Shown: piece by piece, positions 57,526 through 64,000 of the stretch
Numbering within the stretch: position 1 is the first letter of the stretch
Layout of the letters: each line of letters opens with the position of its first letter
Assembly: GCF_014861365.1 (NCBI RefSeq)
Contig: NZ_RRYW01000002.1
Span: 1 to 64,000, forward strand
DNA from: Psychrobacter sp. FME6
Lineage (GTDB): Bacteria; Pseudomonadota; Gammaproteobacteria; Pseudomonadales; Moraxellaceae
Length of the DNA: 64,000 nt
Direction of reading: 5' to 3'
Made by a program: the position numbers and the translations under genes
The notes under the pieces: model-generated
Seen by the model: only the letters and a program-made list of their open reading frames with translations
Told to the model about the DNA's origin: nothing
Databases searched by the model: none

Positions 57526-59400
57526 ATGGATAAATTGCGCGATTTTTTAAAAAGCTGGCCAGGTCGCATTTTATTGATTTTATGCCTATCGCCACTCGCT
57601 CTATTGGGTGTCGAAAGCTATTTTGGCGGTGGCGTTGATCCCAACCAAGTTGCTCAGGTGGGTGATGCAAGTATTGGGCTGTCAGAGTATCAGACTGCCG
57701 TGAATAACCGTCGTACCGAAATATTAGAGCAGGTTGATGATGCCAGTCTATTAAATGAAGATGTACTGCATGAGCAAGTATTAAAAGGGCTCATTGATCG
57801 TACCTTATTAGAGCAGCAAGCGGGCAAGCTTGGTATGACCGTTTCTGATGACACGATTAATCGTCTGCTGCGTCAAGAAGAGATATTTAAAGATGCAGAA
57901 GGCAACTTCTCTAACGATCAGTTTTCGAATTTTTTACGTCAGCGCAATATGACAAAAGATCAGCTGTTTGCTGAATTTCGTAATCAACTAAGCCTCGACC
58001 AGCTCAATGCCAGTATCGTTGGTACCGCTATTTATCCGATGCAAGCGGTCAGTCAATTAATCGATCTACAGCTTGAGTCGCGCAACATCTGGCTACATCG
58101 CTTTAATTGGCAAGACTATCAAGACAAAGTGAAACTGAGCAAAAATGACATGCAAGCGTATTATGATAGTAATAAAGAAACGCTAAAAAGTGCAGCAATG
58201 GTCGATTTGGCTTATCTGCAACTGAGTCCGCAAACCATTGAGGTGAGCGACGTTACTAAAGAAGATTTACAGCAGCAATATGAAGCATATAAGCAAGGTC
58301 TTGCGATCACTGACGAGCGTAAAGTTAGCCAAATCCTATTAACTGGTGATAACGCTAAGGCTCGCGCTGATAAAGTGAAAGCGCGCCTAGATAAAGGTGA
58401 ATCATTTGCCAAGCTTGCTAAAGCAGAGTCTGATGATCCATCAGGAGAAACGGGCGGCGATATCGGTCGCTTTAACGCGGCAGTATTTGGTAATGACGCC
58501 ACTGCTGTTGAAAAGGCCCTAGAGGGTCTAAATGTTGGTGATGTCACGGCACCTATTAAGACCAGCTTTGGCTATCAAATATTTACGGTTACCGAAGACA
58601 ATGGTAGCAAAATGCCAAGCCTAGAAAGCATGCGTGACGAGTTGACGGTTAAAGCAAAAGAATATAAGCGTCAGGAAATATATGCCGATAAAGTGACGTC
58701 GATTAATGACTTGGCCGCAGATGGTTTTAGTATCGAAGATATTGCTCAGCAAGAAAACGTGACGCTCAAGCATATCAAAGATTACCGTAAAGAAAACAAC
58801 CAATCGGTACTGTCTCAACCAGCAGTAATCAAGCAAGCGTTTGATGAATTTACGATTCAAGATCAAGCAGTAACTGCAGGTATAAAAGTTGGGAATGGTA
58901 CAGTATGGGTACAGCCGAGTAATTATCGTCCGACTAAAGTATTAACCTTATCAGCGGCTACACCGATAATCACTCAAGTATTACGTCAACAAAAAGCCAC
59001 GGCGTTGGCGCTAAAAGATGCTCAAGCAGTTGCTGCTGGGATTAAAACCACTGCTGATATCAGTAAGCAACCAGTCAGCTTTCAAGCATTGGGTGATGTG
59101 AACCGTCAGACCACAGTATTGACAGAAAAAGAGCGTGGGCTAGCGTTCAGTAAGCAAGCGGCTGAAAATGCTGTCGTGGCCGTTGCTAGCGAATCTGAGA
59201 TGGGTGCGACGGTATTGGTGGGCGATCGTATTAAGACGGAGCAGCAATCACCATTGTCTGATATGCAAAGAGCACAAACCGCGACCATTATTCGTGATAA
59301 CTTAGGTCAAGACCAGCTACAAGATTATTTAGATTATCTACGTTTGGTGTATAAAGTTGAGATTAATGACTCTAATATGGCCAATGCGCAGGGACGTTAA
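57526..59400 (+). CDS. ppiD: Peptidyl-prolyl isomerase / periplasmic chaperone PpiD
   Basis: PpiD is an inner-membrane-anchored periplasmic chaperone that works at the SecYEG exit. An N-terminal anchor (WPGRILLILCLSPLALLGV) is followed by a SurA-N-like chaperone region (~30-190). A parvulin domain spans ~265-370 (VSQILLTGD, LAKAESDDPSGETGGDIGRF, SFGYQIFTV), and a C-terminal region completes the 624 residues. These match the E. coli layout. It follows hupB, as in many gammaproteobacteria. Confidence 0.93.
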   Translation: MDKLRDFLKSWPGRILLILCLSPLALLGVESYFGGGVDPNQVAQVGDASIGLSEYQTAVNNRRTEILEQVDDASLLNEDVLHEQVLKGLIDRTLLEQQAGKLGMTVSDDTINRLLRQEEIFKDAEGNFSNDQFSNFLRQRNMTKDQLFAEFRNQLSLDQLNASIVGTAIYPMQAVSQLIDLQLESRNIWLHRFNWQDYQDKVKLSKNDMQAYYDSNKETLKSAAMVDLAYLQLSPQTIEVSDVTKEDLQQQYEAYKQGLAITDERKVSQILLTGDNAKARADKVKARLDKGESFAKLAKAESDDPSGETGGDIGRFNAAVFGNDATAVEKALEGLNVGDVTAPIKTSFGYQIFTVTEDNGSKMPSLESMRDELTVKAKEYKRQEIYADKVTSINDLAADGFSIEDIAQQENVTLKHIKDYRKENNQSVLSQPAVIKQAFDEFTIQDQAVTAGIKVGNGTVWVQPSNYRPTKVLTLSAATPIITQVLRQQKATALALKDAQAVAAGIKTTADISKQPVSFQALGDVNRQTTVLTEKERGLAFSKQAAENAVVAVASESEMGATVLVGDRIKTEQQSPLSDMQRAQTATIIRDNLGQDQLQDYLDYLRLVYKVEINDSNMANAQGR

Positions 59401-59446
59401 GCGTTTGGCTGGTCTTTAAACTTAAACAGCCATAAATATTTGATAT

Positions 59447-59485
59447 GAAAAAGCCACTGTAACTATAGTTACAGTGGCTTTTTTC
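59447..59485. terminator. Bidirectional terminator between ppiD and purH
   Basis: A perfect palindrome around AGCCACTGTAACTATAG, flanked by A5 and T6, separates the convergent ppiD and purH genes. Confidence 0.92.
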
Positions 59486-59524
59486 AATACTTATATTAAC
59501 ACATGAAGTGCTGTTTAGAGCATA

Positions 59525-61105
59525 TCAATGACGGAAATGACGCATGCCAGTGAATACCATGGCGATACCATGCTCATTTGCCGCAGCGATGGTCTCATCA
59601 TCACGCATAGAGCCGCCTGGCTGAATGATAGCAGCGATACCTACTTCAGCTGCATTATCAATGCCATCACGGAACGGGAAGAAAGCATCAGATGCCATTA
59701 CTGCGCCTTCAGTGGCAAGTCCTGCATGCTCAGCCTTGATAGCAGCGATACGGGCTGAGTTAATACGGCTCATTTGACCCGCACCCACACCGATAGTGCG
59801 CTGACCTTTGGCATAAACGATGGCGTTGGATTTGACGTATTTTGCCACATTCCAGCTAAACAGCAGGTCAGCAATTTGTGCTTCAGTTGGCTGCACGTCA
59901 GTGACAATTTTTAGATCATCTGCTGTAATTAGACCAAGATCTTGTTCTTGAACAAGCAAACCACCGTTGACACGTTTATAGTCAAGCTGGCCATCGCGCT
60001 GATCTGGTGTTGGTAACTCACCGCATACCAATACGCGGACATTTTTCTTTGACGCAGTCGCTTCAAGAACACCGTCTTCAATGCTAGGGGCAATAATAAC
60101 TTCTACAAACTGATTGTCGATAATGGCTTTAGCAGCCACCAACGTCAAGGGGCGGTTAAAGGCAATGATGCCACCAAAAGAAGACTCAGGGTCAGTGCTA
60201 AAGGCAGTGCGATAAGCGGCTACTTGATCGTTATCCACTGCAACGCCGCAAGGGTTGGCGTGCTTAACGATAACGCAGGCAGGCGTACTAAAGGCTTTAA
60301 CGCATTCAAGCGCTGCATCAGTATCGGCAATATTATTGTACGATAACGCTTTACCTTGCAACTGCTTAGCGGTCGCAATAGAGGCTTGTTGGCTTTTTAA
60401 CGGCTGATTTTCAGTATAAAAAGCGGCGTTTTGATGCGGGTTTTCGCCATAACGTAGGTCTTGAACTTTTTCAAGCTGAACATTAAATGTACGCGAAAAA
60501 TTCTCAGGTTCTTGATTTTCATTAACACGGCTGCCTAAGAAATTGGCAATCATACCGTCGTATTGGGCAGTATGTTCAAATGCCTTGACCGCTAAGTCGT
60601 AGCGTAGGGCCGTTGTCAACTCAGTGCCATCCCCTAAGGCTGCAAGTATGCGCTGATAATCTGCTGGATCGGTAACGATACCTACGTGAGCATGGTTTTT
60701 TGCCGCCGAACGCACCATCGTAGGACCGCCAATATCGATGTTTTCGATGGCATCATTCATGGTAACGTCGCTACGAGCAATGGTTTGAGCAAAAGGATAT
60801 AGATTTACCACAACCAAATCAATACGCTCAATCGCGTGCTCACTCATCACTGCATCATCGGTACCACGGCGGCCTAAGATACCACCATGAATTTTCGGAT
60901 GCAGCGTTTTAACACGGCCATCCATCATTTCAGGAAAGCCAGTGTAATCTGACACTTCGGTCACATCGACATTGTTTTCTGTGAGTAGCCGATAAGTACC
61001 GCCAGTAGACAATAAGCCAAAACCTGCTTTAATGAGGCCTTGAGCAAATTCAACGATATTAGATTTATCGGAAACTGATAATAGAGCAAGTGGGGTTGTA
61101 CTCAT
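59525..61105 (-). CDS. purH: Bifunctional AICAR transformylase / IMP cyclohydrolase
   Basis: PurH carries out the last two steps to IMP. The N-terminal IMP cyclohydrolase ([26 protein letters not shown]) is followed by the transformylase domain with [13 protein letters not shown] and [13 protein letters not shown]. The ATG at 61105 gives the normal length of 526 aa; the ORF opens 19 codons earlier across a terminator hairpin. GGAAG lies eight bases before this ATG. fis lies upstream on the same strand, with a terminator-like hairpin between. Confidence 0.95.
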   Translation of the reverse strand: MSTTPLALLSVSDKSNIVEFAQGLIKAGFGLLSTGGTYRLLTENNVDVTEVSDYTGFPEMMDGRVKTLHPKIHGGILGRRGTDDAVMSEHAIERIDLVVVNLYPFAQTIARSDVTMNDAIENIDIGGPTMVRSAAKNHAHVGIVTDPADYQRILAALGDGTELTTALRYDLAVKAFEHTAQYDGMIANFLGSRVNENQEPENFSRTFNVQLEKVQDLRYGENPHQNAAFYTENQPLKSQQASIATAKQLQGKALSYNNIADTDAALECVKAFSTPACVIVKHANPCGVAVDNDQVAAYRTAFSTDPESSFGGIIAFNRPLTLVAAKAIIDNQFVEVIIAPSIEDGVLEATASKKNVRVLVCGELPTPDQRDGQLDYKRVNGGLLVQEQDLGLITADDLKIVTDVQPTEAQIADLLFSWNVAKYVKSNAIVYAKGQRTIGVGAGQMSRINSARIAAIKAEHAGLATEGAVMASDAFFPFRDGIDNAAEVGIAAIIQPGGSMRDDETIAAANEHGIAMVFTGMRHFRH

Positions 61106-61119
61106 AAAAAAACTTCCAT

Positions 61120-61146
61120 AAAAAAAGCCTGACATTGATGTCTGGC
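61120..61146 (-). terminator. Terminator-like hairpin directly before the purH ribosome binding site
   Basis: On the minus strand, GCCAGACA and TGTCAGGC form an 8-bp stem (one mismatch) with loop TCAA, then T7. The purH Shine-Dalgarno sequence starts four bases after the T-run. It may end fis transcripts or act as a purH attenuator. Confidence 0.75.
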
Positions 61147-61273
61147 AAGGTGATAGCGACAATCATTGCAGACATGGTCACCATGGATAAAGTCACGATA
61201 GATAAGGTCATGAATAATGAATGGCCATGCATAAGAATTGTCAGTGAAAATAGGTAGACTCATATAGCCGGTG

Positions 61274-61636
61274 CTACATTAAATCATAAGTTTTGAGTTT
61301 TTTGCGTAAGGTGCCGCGATTGAGACCTAAAATTTGCGCACATTTGGTTTGATTGCCCCGAGTTTTTTCAAGGACGACGGATAGCAGGGGTTCTTCGACT
61401 TGTCTTAAGATAAGCTCGTATAGGTCGGTGGGCATCTCATCGCCTAGCATCGAAAAATACTGGCGTACCACACGCTCAACATGTACCCGCAGAGGCTCTT
61501 GCGCATGACTATTATGGTTGTCTGGAGCGTACTCAACATCTTGAGTGGGGTGAAGGCAGTTTTCTTTAGTATAGTCGGCAGGATGCTCAGAGCTTTTGGC
61601 AAAATGATTGGCATTATGCTGTACATGAGGTGCCAT
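61274..61636 (-). CDS. fis: DNA-binding protein Fis
   Basis: Fis is a nucleoid-associated regulator. The C-terminal ~50 residues are the Fis core with its HTH: LYELILRQVEEPLLSVVLE and NQTKCAQILGLNRGTLRKKL. A ~65-residue polar N-terminal extension is longer than in E. coli (98 aa in total there, 120 here). It is followed by purH, separated by ~168 nt that include a terminator-like hairpin. AAGGA lies before the ATG. Confidence 0.93.
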   Translation of the reverse strand: MAPHVQHNANHFAKSSEHPADYTKENCLHPTQDVEYAPDNHNSHAQEPLRVHVERVVRQYFSMLGDEMPTDLYELILRQVEEPLLSVVLEKTRGNQTKCAQILGLNRGTLRKKLKTYDLM

Positions 61637-61781
61637 AAGATAATGTCCTTTGGGTTAGAAAGAGTCAAACCGTAAGATGTTAAGGCATTATATCAAATTA
61701 ACATCGTCTAGCACCGAAAGATTGGTCACTATCTTAGCATTACCGTTGATTTGCCTCTTGTCTGGATTAGACTTTGATGAA

Positions 61782-61815
61782 TTAGGGCGTAACCTCAAAC
61801 TGAACGAAAGCGAGT
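61782..61815. repeat. REP-like half element, copy 4
   Basis: TTAGGGCGTAACCTCAAACTGAACGAAAGCG is the reverse complement of the TTTCGTTCAG...TGAGG...CCCTA half of the copies at 15183 and 22691 (a few changes). The other half is missing. Confidence 0.6.
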
Positions 61816-61817
61816 AA

Positions 61818-61842
61818 ATAGGCTAGAGATATTATAGCCTAT
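61818..61842 (-). terminator. Weak hairpin after the DUF3426 gene
   Basis: ATAGGCT and AGCCTAT pair across 11 nt, followed on the minus strand by TTTAC. It lies ~25 nt after the stop of the DUF3426 gene, overlapping the REP-like half. Confidence 0.35.
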
Positions 61843-61867
61843 CCAAAAAGTATAAATAAAAATAGGC

Positions 61868-63055
61868 TTAATACAGAGCATTTAAGGTCACTTCGCGAAT
61901 TTGTGCATTAGCAACAGGTATTGTAAACAGTAGTTTTCTGTCACTATTAGCGGCTAATTGATTCTGCTTGCTCAATAGATAATCGTCTGGTGCCGCGATA
62001 AATTCACCAATCAGATTGTCTGCGCCGTAAACGCTGACCTTAACATTAGGGTATAGCTGCGCGGTTGCGCTCTGATTACTCAATGTGGCGCTGACATCGC
62101 TAAACCTGCCGGTTTGATTGATTTGACTGGGTTTGTGACTGGGGTTGTTAATAGTAAATGCCATTAGATCTGCACTGGGTAAACTACAAGCCGCGATCGA
62201 ACATATGGCTTGAAGGCGCTCTGCATGAGCGGGGGTTTTTACCAAGGTTTCTAAGTTGAAAATGACATATTGTGCAAAAAGCAACATGGCTAATACCAAG
62301 CATCCGAGTATCCACAGTAACGATGCGACCGAGCGCCTTTCAGGAGTTGAGCTGTGATGGGCTGGTGGTTTTTTTACAGCCCCTCTATTTACAGTCCCGT
62401 TAGTAGCAGCACTGTCTTCATGTTTGAGTGGCACACCCATATCGAGTAATAACTGCGATAAATCTGTATCATCTTGCGGTATGTTTTGGTCTATATTTTG
62501 GTCTTTAAGGAGTTTTTCGAGCCAGGCGTTGTCAGTGGCAGCATCAACGTTTGCACGAATATCATTAGCGGCTGCCGAACTTAGTGCAACCTGTGCGGAT
62601 GATGAGTGGTTTGTTACAGTGTTAGAAGTTGATTTCACCAATGAATTGGCGTTTTTATCAGACGTTTTAGCGCGGCTCTTTGAGGGGGTGTTCGTTGTTG
62701 TAGAGCTAAGACTGGCTTGAGTCAACCAAGCATCCATACTATCTAAAGAGTCATACTCCAAACCGCTCTCTTTTGACTCATCGATATCCATATCATCATA
62801 AATCAAGTCGTCATGAATCAATGTATCGGATGGGAAGTCTTTTGATGACCGTGCTTTAGGTTGAGTAGAGTCGATATCTGCTTGAATAGTAGTGTCATTG
62901 AGGGAGTTAGGAGTGACGATTAGATGCTTATTGACCAAAAAATTTCGCTGGCATTGATCACAGCTAACAGTGGCGTTGACTTTATTTAACTGAGTTTGTT
63001 TTACTTTAAAGCAAGCTTGGCAATGAGGGCACTGGGTTTTTATTGGGGTGGTCAT
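61868..63055 (-). CDS. Zinc-ribbon and DUF3426 domain membrane protein
   Basis: The N-terminus has an MJ0042-type zinc ribbon with two Cys pairs (CPHCQACF and CDQCQRNF). A long disordered, Ser/Asp-rich linker (~45-235) precedes a transmembrane helix (LLWILGCLVLAMLLFAQYVI). The C-terminal DUF3426 domain (~275-395) contains FTINNPSHKPSQI and GEFIAAPDDYLL. Such proteins commonly lie beside prmA, as here. The function is unknown; the ribbon suggests nucleic-acid or protein binding at the membrane. Confidence 0.85.
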   Translation of the reverse strand: MTTPIKTQCPHCQACFKVKQTQLNKVNATVSCDQCQRNFLVNKHLIVTPNSLNDTTIQADIDSTQPKARSSKDFPSDTLIHDDLIYDDMDIDESKESGLEYDSLDSMDAWLTQASLSSTTTNTPSKSRAKTSDKNANSLVKSTSNTVTNHSSSAQVALSSAAANDIRANVDAATDNAWLEKLLKDQNIDQNIPQDDTDLSQLLLDMGVPLKHEDSAATNGTVNRGAVKKPPAHHSSTPERRSVASLLWILGCLVLAMLLFAQYVIFNLETLVKTPAHAERLQAICSIAACSLPSADLMAFTINNPSHKPSQINQTGRFSDVSATLSNQSATAQLYPNVKVSVYGADNLIGEFIAAPDDYLLSKQNQLAANSDRKLLFTIPVANAQIREVTLNALY

Positions 63056-63230
63056 AGGGTTGAATCCAAGAAAGTATGGTTATCACTACCGCTGAGCCAC
63101 TCACTAAAAGCTGCCTATGGTGCTAATACTGCCATTTAAAAGCTCTAAAATTCTATGAGTCATGGACAGAGTGGCGTCAAACACATAACATTTGACTGCC
63201 CTCTATCGTAACAGATGTAATTAAATGTTG

Positions 63231-64000
63231 CTAGCCTGTAAATATACCAGATAAACGCTGCCAATGTTGGTCTTCTTGTGCCGTAAAAGCATGTTTTGCA
63301 TCAAGCGTAAAATAAGGTTGGTAAGCCGCCGTTACTTGTTCGGTTTGCGACTCGATTAAGCCTGCCAATACAATGCGACCTTTCGGTGCGATTAAGGTGG
63401 CGAAATAAGGGGCTAAGCCGATAAGTGGTTTGGCCAAAATATTGGCGATGATAGCTTCTACAGGTAAGACATCATTTTGCGAGCAGTAATCAGTGAAGTC
63501 TTCTGGCAAAAACGCTTGTAGACGATCACCAACATGGTTACGTGCTGCATTTTGATTGGTTGCGAGCACCGCTTGGGGATCAATATCGACTGCGTAAACT
63601 TGGCGTGCACCCAATAATAAAGCGGCGATGCCTAAAATACCTGAACCGCAACCGTAATCAATCACGACTTTGTCTTTTAAGTCTTGTTCTGTTAACCAGT
63701 CGAGGCATAAGCGTGTGGTGGCGTGATAGCCAGTACCAAAGGCTAAGCCAGGATCCATAATAATGTTAGTCGCGTCAGGATTGGGCGGCGTTAGCCAGTT
63801 AGGCACAATCCACAAGTTATTGGCACATTCTATTGGGTGATAGTTGCTCATCCATTCGCGCTCCCAGTCTTTGTCATCGACAGCACTTAGCCAAAGTCGG
63901 GTGGCTTGTACTTGTGCGGCGATGTCATGACTTAGCTGCTCGATGGCCTGACGATTACCAGCATCGGTAGTGGCATCAAATAATCCTGTTAGGATGACCT
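63231..64000 (-). CDS. prmA: Ribosomal protein L11 methyltransferase, 5' end outside the window
   Basis: PrmA trimethylates L11 using SAM. The SAM-binding motif VIDYGCGSGILGIAALLLGA is preceded by GLAFGTGYHATTRLCL, both typical. The reading frame is open from the stop at 63231 to the window edge, and the conserved region DWEREWMSNYHPIE crosses the first internal ATG, so the apparent start at 63851 is not real. The N-terminal domain lies partly beyond the window. It is followed by the DUF3426 gene, and probably shares its transcript. Confidence 0.93.
   Translation of the reverse strand, partial: VILTGLFDATTDAGNRQAIEQLSHDIAAQVQATRLWLSAVDDKDWEREWMSNYHPIECANNLWIVPNWLTPPNPDATNIIMDPGLAFGTGYHATTRLCLDWLTEQDLKDKVVIDYGCGSGILGIAALLLGARQVYAVDIDPQAVLATNQNAARNHVGDRLQAFLPEDFTDYCSQNDVLPVEAIIANILAKPLIGLAPYFATLIAPKGRIVLAGLIESQTEQVTAAYQPYFTLDAKHAFTAQEDQHWQRLSGIFTG

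Overview
The window is a chromosomal segment of a gammaproteobacterium, most probably Psychrobacter or a close relative in the Moraxellaceae. This is inferred from gene content and protein style: a glyceraldehyde-3-phosphate dehydrogenase of about 478 residues, a Nudix-ThiE fusion, strongly acidic inserts in TamA and ClpA, a complete isc operon, and short AT-rich intergenic regions with many clean intrinsic terminators. I see no prophage, CRISPR array, tRNA or rRNA gene, or transposase. Nearly everything is housekeeping, and the interest lies in regulation, intergenic elements and a few unusual protein architectures.

Layout. Positions 36-5518 (minus strand) hold a lipoprotein hydrolase that stops before its catalytic core is complete, a TPR/Sel1-like exported protein, coq7 and an LplT-like MFS carrier. 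Positions 6021-14757 hold tamA and tamB for outer-membrane protein insertion and envelope transport. A short Fur-controlled hemP gene (14851-15015, minus) follows. Positions 15295-25182 carry the Nudix-ThiE gene, a lipocalin, gap, obgE, proB, hemE and argC. Positions 25286-34937 carry a DUF6776-like protein, clpS, clpA, ung, tadA, cmk, rpsA and ihfB. Positions 35054-40814 carry lapA, a 270-bp MITE-like element, pyrF, a metallophosphoesterase, a histidine phosphatase, rpsT (minus), an SDR-like oxidoreductase and rraA. Positions 41006-49054 carry a BCCT transporter (minus), mfd, a HIT protein and a membrane class III nucleotidyl cyclase.

Positions 49222-55224 (minus) are the Fe-S cluster operon iscR-iscS-iscU-iscA-hscB-hscA-fdx. 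It is driven by a promoter overlapped by an IscR type-1-like site. A strong terminator-like hairpin between iscU and iscA, and a hairpin before iscU, should set unequal expression along the operon. Then follow a UbiJ/SCP2-like membrane protein (minus), hupB and ppiD (plus), and purH, fis, a DUF3426 zinc-ribbon protein and prmA (all minus; prmA runs off the right edge).

The best candidates for something little described are: (1) the element at 35474-35743, two tandem imperfect hairpins of about 110 nt bracketed by 20-bp terminal inverted repeats, with a lone matching end at the tamB stop codon; (2) a small dispersed REP-like family around GTGTCCTCA/TGAGGACA; (3) a terminator hairpin placed directly against the purH ribosome binding site, suggesting attenuation; (4) an acidic insert of about 180 residues inside the third POTRA domain of TamA. 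I found no defence island, biosynthetic cluster or obviously new multi-gene system.
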